A stretch of 64,000 nt of DNA. Source: Thermoleophilia bacterium UBA2241. Its GTDB lineage: Bacteria > Actinomycetota > Thermoleophilia > UBA2241. Within the stretch, counting starts at the first letter, position 1; each line of letters opens with the position of its first letter. The stretch covers positions 63,249 to 127,248 of the forward strand of contig DDYF01000060.1 of assembly GCA_002347645.1 (NCBI GenBank), given 5' to 3'. This document shows positions 1 through 7,745 of this stretch, in pieces. The notes under the pieces are model-generated. The model worked only from the letters and a program-made list of their open reading frames with translations, did not search any database and was not told the DNA's origin. Position numbers and translations under genes: made by a program.

Positions 1-332
1 TCGAGATCACGGCCGCCCTGGAGAGTGTCTGGGAGTACGTGCGGCGCCTCAACAAGCTGGTCGAAGAAGAGGCGCCGTGGAAGCTGGCCAAGGACGAGAC
101 GCAGGCCGGGCGCCTGGACGCCGTGCTGCGTGCCCTGGCGGCCGGCCTGCGTCTCGTCGCCCTGACCCTCTATCCGGTCGTGCCGGACACGGCGGTCGAG
201 ATCCTGCGCCGCCTCGGGCAGCCCAACGGCGATGCCGACCTTCTGCTCGAGGGCGCCGTCTGGGACGGGCTCGTGGCGGCGGCGGTCGACGTCGCTCCGC
301 CGCTCTTCCCGCGCATCGAGAAGAGCGCCTGA
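1..332 (+). CDS. metG: Methionyl-tRNA synthetase, C-terminal end (partial)
   Basis: The gene enters from the left edge; the first complete codon is at base 3 and about 109 residues remain. This is the anticodon-binding helical domain of class I methionyl-tRNA synthetase, which charges tRNA-Met in the cytoplasm. The diagnostic stretch is the LNKLVEEEAPWKLAKD region, followed by the usual LYPVVPDTA segment near the end. The protein ends without the C-terminal tRNA-binding (EMAP) extension that some MetRS carry. The catalytic domain lies outside the window. It sits 22 nt before tatD, the normal neighbour in actinobacteria. Confidence 0.9.
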   Translation, partial: EITAALESVWEYVRRLNKLVEEEAPWKLAKDETQAGRLDAVLRALAAGLRLVALTLYPVVPDTAVEILRRLGQPNGDADLLLEGAVWDGLVAAAVDVAPPLFPRIEKSA

Positions 333-354
333 GCCGGCGCGAGGCGCGCCGCCC

Positions 355-1158
355 ATGTCCGACCACAGCGACGTGCGCACGAGCGCCATGCCGACCGGCC
401 TGATCGACTCCCACTGCCACCTCGAGCTGCTGCGTGACACCGAGGGTGACCTCGCCGCAGCTTGGCAGACGGGGCTCGAGGCGATCGTGACCATCGGCTT
501 CGACCTCGGCTCGTCGCGCAAGGCGGCCGCCTTCGCTCGCCGGTACGAGCGCGTGCATGCGGTGGTGGGTCTGTACCCGCACGAGGCCGACAAGCTCGAC
601 GACGCGCTGCTCGCGGAACTCGAGCGGTTGACGCGCGAGCCCAAGGTGGTCGCCGTCGGCGAATGCGGCCTGGACTACTTCCACGATCGCTGTCCGCACG
701 ACGTCCAGCGGCGTGCCTTCTCGGCCCAGATCGACCTGGCCAGGCGCGCCGGCTTGGTGCTCGTCGTTCACACCCGGGAGGCGGCCGCCGACACCATGCG
801 CGTGCTCGCCGAGGAGGCCGCCGGCCTGACCGTCGTGCTGCACTGCTTCTCGCTCCCCGGCCACGTCGACGAGTGCAACGCGCGCGGCTACTACCAGTCG
901 TTTGCCGGCAACGTCACGTACAAGAAGGCCGAGGATCTGCGCGCCGCGGCCGCGGCCGTGCGCGACGACCTGCTGCTGGTCGAGACCGACGCGCCCTACC
1001 TGACCCCGGTGCCCCACCGCGGCAAGCCGAACCAGCCGGCCTGGGTGGCGGCCACCGCGGCGGTCGTCGCCGAGGCCCGTGGCTGGACGCTGGAGCGGAC
1101 TGCCTCGGTCACCACGGCCAACGCGCGGCGCGCCTTCGGCCTGCCGGCAGCGGGCTGA
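355..1158 (+). CDS. tatD: TatD family metal-dependent hydrolase (DNase)
   Basis: A cytoplasmic TIM-barrel metallohydrolase of the TatD/YcfH family, whose members have 3'-5' DNase activity. From the ATG at 355 it is 267 aa, normal for the family. Visible metal and catalytic residues are H20 and H22 (DSHCHLE), E103 (GECGLDYF), H139 (VHTREA), H163 (LHCFS) and D212 (ETDAPYLTP). An ATG at 388 is an equally plausible start and would still keep the DSHCH motif; neither has a strong ribosome binding site. It is followed after 3 nt by rsmA, so the two are probably co-transcribed with metG. The family call is secure; the true substrate in this organism is not known. Confidence 0.92.
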   Translation: MSDHSDVRTSAMPTGLIDSHCHLELLRDTEGDLAAAWQTGLEAIVTIGFDLGSSRKAAAFARRYERVHAVVGLYPHEADKLDDALLAELERLTREPKVVAVGECGLDYFHDRCPHDVQRRAFSAQIDLARRAGLVLVVHTREAAADTMRVLAEEAAGLTVVLHCFSLPGHVDECNARGYYQSFAGNVTYKKAEDLRAAAAAVRDDLLLVETDAPYLTPVPHRGKPNQPAWVAATAAVVAEARGWTLERTASVTTANARRAFGLPAAG

Positions 1159-1161
1159 GCG

Positions 1162-2106
1162 ATGCCCGCCGACCGCGACCGGCCGCCCAGGCCGCGCCCG
1201 CTGCACCGCTACGGCCAGAACCACCTCGTCGACCGCCGCGTGCTCGACGCGATCCTGCGACAGGCCGCGGTGCGGCCCGACGAGGTCGTCCTCGAGGTAG
1301 GGGCCGCCGACGGCCTGCTCACGCGGCCGCTGCTCGAGAGGGCGCGAACCGTGCACGCCTTCGAGGTCGATCGCCGTTACGCGTCGCGTCTTGAGCGGCT
1401 GGCCGCCGGGGCGCCGGGGTTGCGCGTCCATCTCGAGGACGCGCTCAAGGCGCGCCTCGGCGAGCTTGACCCGCAACCGACCGCGCTGGTCGCCAACCTC
1501 GCCTACAACATCGCCATCCCGCTGGTCATGACGACCGTCGCGCAGGTACCCTCGATACGGCGCTGGGCGATCATGGTGCAGAAGGAACTTGGGGAGCGGC
1601 TGTTCGCCGTCCCCGGGACCAAGGCCTACGCCGCGGTGTCGGTGCTCACCCAGTTCAACTGCGAGCTGGAACGGGCGCGGCCGGTGGCGCGCAGCGCCTT
1701 CCGGCCGCGCCCGAACGTCGAGTCCGCCTTCGTCAGCTTCGCGCGCAGGGTCGCCGCGAGTGACGGAACATGGCTCGTCGGCACGCAACCGCTCGACCGC
1801 GACGGCTACGCCGTCGTCGAGAGGCTCGTCCGCCGCGCCTTCGCCCAGCGGCGCAAGCAGCTCGCGACCTCGCTCGCGGGCGCCGATCCCGGAGCGCCGT
1901 CCGTCCCGGCTCCGGCCGGGGAGGGCGCGGCGCCCGTGACGTCTGGCGTGGGCGCCGCGCCGTCGGGCGGTCACACGATCGGGCGTGCCGACGTGGCCAG
2001 GGCCCTGGAGGCGGTCAGCGCGAGCCCGACGGCGCGTCCCGAGGAGCTTGACCCCGAGCGCTGGCTCGCCTTCGCGCGCGCCTTGGGCTGGCTGGCGACA
2101 TCGTGA
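1162..2106 (+). CDS. rsmA: 16S rRNA dimethyladenosine transferase RsmA/KsgA
   Basis: Dimethylates the two adjacent adenines in the 3'-terminal helix of 16S rRNA during 30S maturation. The 314-aa protein has the SAM-binding Rossmann motif at E45-D50 (EVGAADG), the motif around 112-117 and the downstream FRPRPNVES segment. The catalytic motif reads NLAY rather than the more common NLPY. A proline/alanine/glycine-rich linker of about 35 residues (approximately 237-272) interrupts the C-terminal helical domain, one of several such low-complexity inserts in this window. It lies between tatD (3 nt upstream) and ispE, the usual actinobacterial order. Confidence 0.92.
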   Translation: MPADRDRPPRPRPLHRYGQNHLVDRRVLDAILRQAAVRPDEVVLEVGAADGLLTRPLLERARTVHAFEVDRRYASRLERLAAGAPGLRVHLEDALKARLGELDPQPTALVANLAYNIAIPLVMTTVAQVPSIRRWAIMVQKELGERLFAVPGTKAYAAVSVLTQFNCELERARPVARSAFRPRPNVESAFVSFARRVAASDGTWLVGTQPLDRDGYAVVERLVRRAFAQRRKQLATSLAGADPGAPSVPAPAGEGAAPVTSGVGAAPSGGHTIGRADVARALEAVSASPTARPEELDPERWLAFARALGWLATS

Positions 2107-2122
2107 GAGACGCGCAACGGGG

Positions 2123-3172
2123 ATGACGGTGGAGATGAACGGCACGCTCGACGCGGTCGAGGTCGCAGCGCCCGCCAAGGTCAACCTTGCGCTGCTCGTC
2201 GGACCGCTGCGACCCGACGGCTTCCACGAGCTCGCCTCCCTGATGGTGCCGGTGACGCTCGGCGATCTGGTCGTCGTGCGGCGCACACCCGGTGAGGACC
2301 TCGTCGTCGACTGTGCGGTGTGCCCCGGCGAGCGGAACCTTGCGGCGCGTATGGTGCGCGAGCTCGAGGCGCGCCTCGAGCGCCGCTTCGAGGTCGCCGT
2401 CGACGTGCACAAGCAGATCCCCGTGGGCGCCGGCCTCGCCGGTGGAAGCTCGGATGCCGCGGCGACGCTCGTCGCGCTCGAGCGTCTCTTCGAGCTCGAC
2501 CTCTCGCCGCGGTTGCGCTACGAGGTCGCAGCGGCGGTCGGCTCCGACGTCCCCTTCTTCCTCTGGCCCGGGGCGCAGTTGGCCATGGGACGCGGGCAGC
2601 TGCTCAAGGATGTCGGCCTGGTGGCCCCGCTCAGCTTGGTGATCGCCGTCCCCGAGGTGTCGCTCTCCACGGCCGCCGTCTACGGCTGGAGGGACGAGGA
2701 CGTCCGGGTGACCTTGCCCGACTTCGTTCCTCGGGCGCGGATGCTGTCGAGCCGCGTCGCCGCCGCGCGCACCCTGCATGACATCGCCGCGCTGGTCGAG
2801 AACGACCTCGAGGCGAGCGTCGTCGCGCGCCGCCCCGAGGTGGGCGCCCTGCGCGACCGCCTGCTCGCCGAGGGGGCGGCTGCGGCGGCCATGACCGGCA
2901 GCGGGTCCGCCGTCTTCGGCCTCTTCACCGACGTCGAGGCCGCGAGCCGCGCGCGATCGCGGCTGCTCGCGGCCTCACGCGACGCCTCGCCGGACGCGGG
3001 CGGCGTCTTGCCGCCCGGGCGCGTCTTCTGCGTCACCGACCTGCAGGCCGCCCCGGAGGACGGCGCGCACCCGTGGGCCGGCGTGCGGCCCGCGGCGCCC
3101 TCGGGCGCTCCCCGGCGCAAACCGCGACCGGCTCGCCGGCGGCCCTCGGGGCGCCCTCCCGGCGCAAGTTGA
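2123..3172 (+). CDS. ispE: 4-diphosphocytidyl-2-C-methyl-D-erythritol kinase
   Basis: A GHMP kinase that phosphorylates CDP-methylerythritol in the non-mevalonate (MEP) isoprenoid pathway. From the ATG at 2123 it is 349 aa. The substrate-binding PAKVNLAL motif is at 17-24, the glycine-rich ATP loop at 100-113 (PVGAGLAGGSSDAA), and the C-terminal MTGSGSAVFG motif is present. The last roughly 35 residues are an Arg/Pro-rich tail not needed by the family. The stop codon overlaps the -35 hexamer of the promoter for the following lysine operon. Placement after rsmA is typical for actinobacteria and supports the call. Confidence 0.93.
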   Translation: MTVEMNGTLDAVEVAAPAKVNLALLVGPLRPDGFHELASLMVPVTLGDLVVVRRTPGEDLVVDCAVCPGERNLAARMVRELEARLERRFEVAVDVHKQIPVGAGLAGGSSDAAATLVALERLFELDLSPRLRYEVAAAVGSDVPFFLWPGAQLAMGRGQLLKDVGLVAPLSLVIAVPEVSLSTAAVYGWRDEDVRVTLPDFVPRARMLSSRVAAARTLHDIAALVENDLEASVVARRPEVGALRDRLLAEGAAAAAMTGSGSAVFGLFTDVEAASRARSRLLAASRDASPDAGGVLPPGRVFCVTDLQAAPEDGAHPWAGVRPAAPSGAPRRKPRPARRRPSGRPPGAS

Positions 3173-3198
3173 CCCCCGCGCCGGGCGGCTGGTATACA
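3169..3198 (+). promoter_or_regulatory. Sigma70-type promoter of the lysine/saccharopine operon
   Basis: TTGACC (3169-3174), an 18-bp spacer, then TATACA (3193-3198). It is one of the best -35/-10 pairs in the window and overlaps the ispE stop codon. The predicted transcript start is near 3205, about 310 nt before the first coding ATG at 3517. Confidence 0.65.
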
Positions 3199-3253
3199 CG
3201 GGTAGAGAGCGATCGACGCACCGTCCCCGGATGGGGCGGTGACTTCCCGAGGG

Positions 3254-3269
3254 GGTGTGATAGCTGACC
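3254..3269 (+). repeat. 16-bp direct repeat, copy 1, in the lysine-operon leader
   Basis: GGTGTGATAGCTGACC, repeated exactly at 3451-3466 with copies 197 bp apart. It is preceded by a purine-rich GAGGG tract that could act as a ribosome binding site. Confidence 0.8.
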
Positions 3270-3450
3270 AGGCGGCAGTCGGTCGGTCGTCACGCGCCTG
3301 GTGGCATCGTCCCATCGCGTTCGCGCTGATCTCCCCTCGAGCTCGACCGTCGCGGACGTCGTCTGTCCACTGCGTGGCGCTTGCGCGGCGTCCACGCGCA
3401 CCGCTCCCGACCCGCCTGCCCGTCATGTTCTCGCGCGACCCTTTTCGGGA

Positions 3451-3466
3451 GGTGTGATAGCTGACC
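3451..3466 (+). repeat. 16-bp direct repeat, copy 2, in the lysine-operon leader
   Basis: Exact second copy of GGTGTGATAGCTGACC, preceded by CGGGA. It lies 51 bp before the ATG of the lysine-ketoglutarate reductase. Confidence 0.8.
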
Positions 3467-3516
3467 GACCTTCCAGCTGATCGCAGCACGTCATCATCCG
3501 CACTGGAGGGCTGATC

Positions 3517-4836
3517 ATGCGCAACGTAGGTATCCGCAGGGAGGACAAGGACGTCTGGGAGGCCCGCGTCCCGCTCGTTCCCGGCGACGTGAAGGATCTG
3601 ATCGCGCGCGGCGACGTGGCGGTCGCTGTGCAGCCGTCGGCGCAGCGCGTGTTCGCCGACCGCGAGTTCGCCGGCGCCGGCGCTGCCGTCGCCGAAGATC
3701 TCGGCGACTGCGACATCGTGCTCGCCGTCAAGGAGATCCCTGTCGACTTCTTCCGGGCTGGCAAGACGTACGTCTTCTTCTCGCACACGATCAAGGGGCA
3801 GCCGTACAACATGGCGATGCTGCGCCGCATGATGGAGCTCGGCTGCCAGCTTCTCGACTACGAGCGTATCGTCGACGAGCGCAACGCACGCCTCATCTCG
3901 TTCTCGCGCTTCGCCGGCCTTGCGGGCGCCGTCGACACGCTCTGGGCGCTGGGCCGGCGCCTCGAGTGGGAGGGTCTGTCGCCGAACCCGTTCGCCGAGC
4001 TGGAGCAGACGTACACCTACGGCACGCTCGACGGCGCGCTCGACGCGGTCGCCCGGTGCGAAGAGCGCCTCGCGGCCCACGGCGCGCCCGAGGCGCTCGG
4101 CCCCCTGGTGATCGGCGTGGCTGGTGACGGGCGCGTCTCACGCGGCGCCCAGGAGGTCATCGCCGCGCTCGATCCCCTGGTGGTGGCGCCGGACGAGCTC
4201 GAGACGGTCGCCGCCGGTCGGCCCTCGGGTCGCCGGGCGTACGAGGTCGTCTTTCGCGAAGAGGACATGGTCGCGCGGAAGCCGGAGGAGCCCTCGGCCG
4301 CCGGCGCCTTCGACGTCCGCGACTACTACGAGCACCCGGAGCGCTACGCAGGCAGGTTCGCGCGCTTCCTGCCCATGCTGCCGGTCCTGATCAACGCGAT
4401 CTACTGGGAGGAGCGCTACCCGCGCCTGGTCACCAAGGCCGACGCGCGCGCTCTCTGGGCGGGTGGCGCGCGCCCGCGCCTGACGGTGATCGGCGACGTG
4501 AGCTGCGACATCGGCGGCTCCGTCGAGCTCACCGTCAAGGAGACGCACGTCGGTGACCCCGTCTACGTGTACGACCCGCTCACGGACGAGGTCCACGACG
4601 GGTTCGCCGGCCGGGGCCCGGTCGTCCTCGCCGTCGGCAACCTGCCCTGCGAGCTGCCGCGCGACGCCTCCGAGACCTTCAGCTCGGTGCTCGCCACTTT
4701 CATGCCGGCGCTCGTCGCCGCCGACTTCTCGGCTCTCTTCGACGAGCTCGCCCTGCCGGACGAGCTCAGGAGGGCGCTGATCCTGCACCACGGCGAGCTC
4801 ACACCGGACTACGCCTACTTGAGGAGCTTCGTATGA
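3517..4836 (+). CDS. Lysine-ketoglutarate reductase (saccharopine-forming)
   Basis: Condenses L-lysine and 2-oxoglutarate with NADPH to saccharopine, the first step of the saccharopine route of lysine degradation. The 439-aa protein resembles the N-terminal half of animal/plant bifunctional LKR-SDH. Shared stretches include the IRREDKDVWEARVPL opening, FFSHTIKGQ, and the LLDYERIVD region, followed by a Rossmann-like C-terminal half. The start ATG is preceded by GGAGGG. Its TGA overlaps the ATG of the next gene (ATGA), giving translational coupling with two saccharopine dehydrogenases. The LKR and SDH activities are thus split into separate genes, as in some bacteria. Confidence 0.88.
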   Translation: MRNVGIRREDKDVWEARVPLVPGDVKDLIARGDVAVAVQPSAQRVFADREFAGAGAAVAEDLGDCDIVLAVKEIPVDFFRAGKTYVFFSHTIKGQPYNMAMLRRMMELGCQLLDYERIVDERNARLISFSRFAGLAGAVDTLWALGRRLEWEGLSPNPFAELEQTYTYGTLDGALDAVARCEERLAAHGAPEALGPLVIGVAGDGRVSRGAQEVIAALDPLVVAPDELETVAAGRPSGRRAYEVVFREEDMVARKPEEPSAAGAFDVRDYYEHPERYAGRFARFLPMLPVLINAIYWEERYPRLVTKADARALWAGGARPRLTVIGDVSCDIGGSVELTVKETHVGDPVYVYDPLTDEVHDGFAGRGPVVLAVGNLPCELPRDASETFSSVLATFMPALVAADFSALFDELALPDELRRALILHHGELTPDYAYLRSFV

Positions 4837-6212
4837 AGAGGGTTCTCGTGCTCGGCGCGGGCATGGTCGCGCGCCCGCTCGTCTCCTGCCTGCTGGCGCG
4901 CGACGACCTTGAAGTCACCGTGGCCGACGTCGACAGTGGGCGGGCGGCCGCGCTGACTGCCGGCGCTCCCCGCGGCCGCGGGGTCGCGCTCGACGCCCGC
5001 GACACGGCGGCGGTGGGCGCGCTGCTGGACGACTGCGACCTGCTGGTGAGCCTGCTGCCGCCTGAGTTCGAGCCCGCGGTCACGCGGCTCGCCGTGGCCC
5101 GACGCAGGAGCATGGTGAGCGCGTCGCCGCGCGGCGAGGCCGGGATGGACGCGCTCGCCGGCGAGGCACACGCCGCCGGCATCGCGCTCATGCCCGAGGT
5201 TGGCCTGGATCCGGGTCTCGACCACATGGCGATCGCCCGCATGGTCGCGCGCGTGAGGGCGCGCGGCGGCCGGGTGCTGTCCTGCCGCTCCTACTGCGGC
5301 GGGCTTCCCGCGCCCGAGGCGAACACCAACTGCTGGGACTACAAGTTCTCCTGGAACCCCAAGGGCGCGGTGGAGGCCTCGCTCTTCGACGCCCGCTATC
5401 TGCGTGACGGGCGCGAGGTCTACGTCCCCAACACGGAGCTCTTCACGAAGCACTGGCTGGTCCCGATCCCCGGCTTCGACGAGCTCGAGGCGCACTTCAA
5501 CGGCGACTCACTGCCGTACGTGGGCATCTACGGTCTGGACGGCGTGCGCGACCTCGTGCGCGCCACGCTGCGCTACCCGGGCTGGGCGTTCACGATGCGC
5601 CAGGTGCAGAAGCTCGCCTACAACTCGACCACCGAGCTGCCGGACGCCCCGGCGACGTACGCCGCCCTCACGCGCCGGCTCGCCGGCCTCGCCGAGGGCG
5701 AGGACCTGGTCACCGGCCTGGCCCGCGTGCTCGACGTCGACGCGCAGTCGGCGGTGATCGAGCGCCTCGTCTGGCTGGGTCTCACCGCCGACGACCCCAT
5801 CGTCTGGAGCGACGGCCAGGAGCGCACGCCGCTCATGGCGCTCGCGGAGCGGATGTTCGAGAAGATGATGTTCGCCCCGGGCGAGCGCGACCTCTCGGTG
5901 CTGCACAACGAGGTCGTCGCGGCGCTCCCGGCCGGCGGATGCGAGCGCTCGACGGCGACGCTCGTCGCGTACGGCGACCCCGGCGGCGACTCGTCCATGG
6001 CGCTCACCGTCGGCACCCCCGCGGCGATCGCCGCCACGTTGCTGCTCGACGGCCGGATCCCCGAGACGGGCCTGGTGATGCCCGTCAAGCCCCACATCTA
6101 CGAACCGATCCTCGATGCGATGGCCGCCCGGGGCGTCGTGTTCGACGAGCGGACGGAGCCGCTGCCCGTCTCCGGCAGCGGCTCCGCGTCCGCACAGGAG
6201 GCGATGTCATGA
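4833..6212 (+). CDS. Saccharopine dehydrogenase-like protein, copy 1 (divergent)
   Basis: A 459-aa member of the glutamate-forming saccharopine dehydrogenase family. The dinucleotide-binding LGAGMVA is at 7-13, EVGLDPGLDHM near 122-132, SYCGGLPAPEA near 153-163 and KFSW at 171-174. It is a paralogue of the next gene, but two places conserved between that copy and eukaryotic SDH differ. The segment following the second beta-sheet reads SASPRGEAGM instead of a TSYVSPEM-like sequence, and NRDS is NGDS (223-226). It may therefore have a changed substrate, or be one subunit of a hetero-oligomer; this is inference. It overlaps both neighbours by 4 nt. Confidence 0.82.
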   Translation: MKRVLVLGAGMVARPLVSCLLARDDLEVTVADVDSGRAAALTAGAPRGRGVALDARDTAAVGALLDDCDLLVSLLPPEFEPAVTRLAVARRRSMVSASPRGEAGMDALAGEAHAAGIALMPEVGLDPGLDHMAIARMVARVRARGGRVLSCRSYCGGLPAPEANTNCWDYKFSWNPKGAVEASLFDARYLRDGREVYVPNTELFTKHWLVPIPGFDELEAHFNGDSLPYVGIYGLDGVRDLVRATLRYPGWAFTMRQVQKLAYNSTTELPDAPATYAALTRRLAGLAEGEDLVTGLARVLDVDAQSAVIERLVWLGLTADDPIVWSDGQERTPLMALAERMFEKMMFAPGERDLSVLHNEVVAALPAGGCERSTATLVAYGDPGGDSSMALTVGTPAAIAATLLLDGRIPETGLVMPVKPHIYEPILDAMAARGVVFDERTEPLPVSGSGSASAQEAMS

Positions 6213-7543
6213 AGAAGGTCCTGGTCCTCGGCGCGGGCATGGTGTCGCGCCCGCTGGTGCGGTACCTGCTCGACCACGGGGGCATCGAGGTCACGGTCGC
6301 CACGCGGACCGTTGCCAAGGCGCAGGCGGTGCTCGAAGGGCACGAGCGCGGAGCGGCCGTCGCCCTCGACGCGCGCGACGACGAGCGGGTACGCCGCCTC
6401 GTCGCGGCGGCCGACCTGACCGTGAGCCTGCTGCCGCCGGCGATGCACGTCGCCGTCGCGAAGCACGCCCTCGAGGCGCGGCGGCACTTCCTGACGACCT
6501 CGTACGTGAGTCCGGAGATGAAGGCGCTGGACGGCGCCGTGCGCGAGGCGGGCCTCACCTTCCTGAACGAGGTCGGTCTCGACCCCGGCATCGACCACAT
6601 GTCTGCTCTGCGCATCATCCACGGCATCCAGGGCCGTGGCGGCAAGGTCGTCTCGTTCCGCTCCTACTGCGGCGCGCTGCCGGCGCCCGAGGCCGACACC
6701 AACCCGTGGGGCTACAAGTTCTCCTGGGCACCGCGAGGGGTGATCCTCGCGGGGCGCAACAGCGCGCGCTACCTCGAGGACGGCGAGGAGCGGACGCTCC
6801 CCGGCGAGCGTCTCTTCTCGCGCCACTGGCTGGTCGACGTGAAGGGCTTCGGCGAGTTCGAGGCCTACTACAACCGCGACTCCATGCCCTACGTCGAGAC
6901 GTATGGGCTGGCCGGCGTGCGCGACATGTTCCGCGCCACCCTGCGGTACCCCGGGTGGAGCCACACCATGCAGAAGCTCGCCGACCTGGGGTACTTCGAC
7001 CTCGGCGACCTCGCTGAACCTCCCGTCACGTACGCCGGTCTGACCGCGCTGCTGGCTCAGGTGGCGGCCGGCGACGACCTGGCCGCGAGGGTGGCCGAGG
7101 TCCTCGACGTCGACCCGTCGTCGGAGGCGATCACGCGCATGTCGTGGCTCGGCCTGCTCACCGGCGACCCGATCCCGTGGGACGACCTCCCGACCCGTTC
7201 GCCGCTCGACGCGCTCGCCTCGCGCATGCTCGCGTTGATGCCGCTCGAGAAGGGCGAACGCGACCTCTGCGTCATGCAGCACGAGATCATCGGCGAGTAC
7301 GCCTCCGGGACGCGCGAGACGGTCACGTCGACCCTCGTGTCCTTCGGCGAACCGGACGGCGATTCGGCCATCGCGCGGACCGTCGGGCTGCCGGCCGCGA
7401 TCGGCGCAGCGATGGTCCTCGACGGCCGCATCGACGAGCCCGGCGTCTTGATCCCGGTCGCCCCGGCGGTCTACGACCCCATCCTCGACGAGCTCGCCGC
7501 CTCCGCCGGGGTGGTCTTTCGCGAGCGCGCCACCGTGGTCTGA
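6209..7543 (+). CDS. Saccharopine dehydrogenase (glutamate-forming), copy 2
   Basis: Oxidises saccharopine to 2-aminoadipate-6-semialdehyde plus glutamate, the second step of lysine degradation. The protein is 444 aa from the ATG at 6209, which overlaps the previous stop (ATGA). It has LGAGMVS (7-13), TTSYVSPEM (96-104), EVGLDPGIDHM (121-131), SYCGALPAPEA and NRDS (222-225), all as in eukaryotic SDH. It is therefore the better candidate for the true enzyme than copy 1. The two copies align over nearly their whole length, so the pair is a tandem duplication that has since diverged. No semialdehyde dehydrogenase or lysine transporter is adjacent. Confidence 0.88.
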   Translation: MKKVLVLGAGMVSRPLVRYLLDHGGIEVTVATRTVAKAQAVLEGHERGAAVALDARDDERVRRLVAAADLTVSLLPPAMHVAVAKHALEARRHFLTTSYVSPEMKALDGAVREAGLTFLNEVGLDPGIDHMSALRIIHGIQGRGGKVVSFRSYCGALPAPEADTNPWGYKFSWAPRGVILAGRNSARYLEDGEERTLPGERLFSRHWLVDVKGFGEFEAYYNRDSMPYVETYGLAGVRDMFRATLRYPGWSHTMQKLADLGYFDLGDLAEPPVTYAGLTALLAQVAAGDDLAARVAEVLDVDPSSEAITRMSWLGLLTGDPIPWDDLPTRSPLDALASRMLALMPLEKGERDLCVMQHEIIGEYASGTRETVTSTLVSFGEPDGDSAIARTVGLPAAIGAAMVLDGRIDEPGVLIPVAPAVYDPILDELAASAGVVFRERATVV

Positions 7544-7554
7544 CCAGGGCGCGG

Positions 7555-7563
7555 TGGTACAAT
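7555..7563 (+). promoter_or_regulatory. Extended -10 promoter of tRNA-Gln/glmU
   Basis: TGG immediately followed by TACAAT (7558-7563), 62 bp before the tRNA; no convincing -35. It probably drives tRNA-Gln and may read into glmU. Confidence 0.5.
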
Positions 7564-7624
7564 CACCTGCCGCGCGCGGCCGCGGCGTGTGCCGCGGGGC
7601 CGCCCCGGCGCGACGAGAGCACGG

Positions 7625-7699
7625 TGGGGCGTAGCCAAGTGGTAAGGCACCGGGTTTTGGTCCCGGCATCCGGAGGTTCGAATCCTCCCGCCCCAGCCA
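7625..7699 (+). tRNA. tRNA-Gln (anticodon UUG)
   Basis: Complete cloverleaf: a 7-bp acceptor stem (TGGGGCG with CGCCCCA), an anticodon stem CCGGG/CCCGG enclosing the loop TTTTGGT with anticodon TTG, and a T-arm with GGTTCGAATCC. The 3' CCA is encoded (7697-7699). Its position just upstream of glmU is the usual actinobacterial location for this tRNA. Confidence 0.97.
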
Positions 7700-7745
7700 C
7701 CGCCCTCGCCGCGCACACACTCTGGGCAACGACACAGGTGGGCAC

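Larger units (their letters stand above)
3205..3516 (+). promoter_or_regulatory. Long untranslated leader of the lysine operon
   Basis: About 310 nt lie between the predicted transcript start and the first gene of the saccharopine operon. No known lysine riboswitch consensus could be recognised by eye. The leader carries two copies of a 16-bp direct repeat. A GTG-initiated reading frame beginning inside the first copy (3257) ends at a TGA (3455-3457). That TGA overlaps a second GTG (3454) inside the second copy, which would encode an 8-residue peptide ending at 3480. Whether these frames are translated is unknown; the arrangement is compatible with leader-peptide or repeat-based control. Confidence 0.4.

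Noticed and set aside
49..2412. 787-codon open frame on the minus strand opposite metG-tatD-rsmA-ispE
   Set aside because: Arg/Gly/Ala-rich translation with no motifs. It is antisense to four well-conserved genes and arises from GC-rich third positions.
3205..3516. Lysine riboswitch upstream of the LKR gene
   Set aside because: The conserved lysine-aptamer segments could not be found by eye; only direct repeats are evident. A covariance search would settle it.
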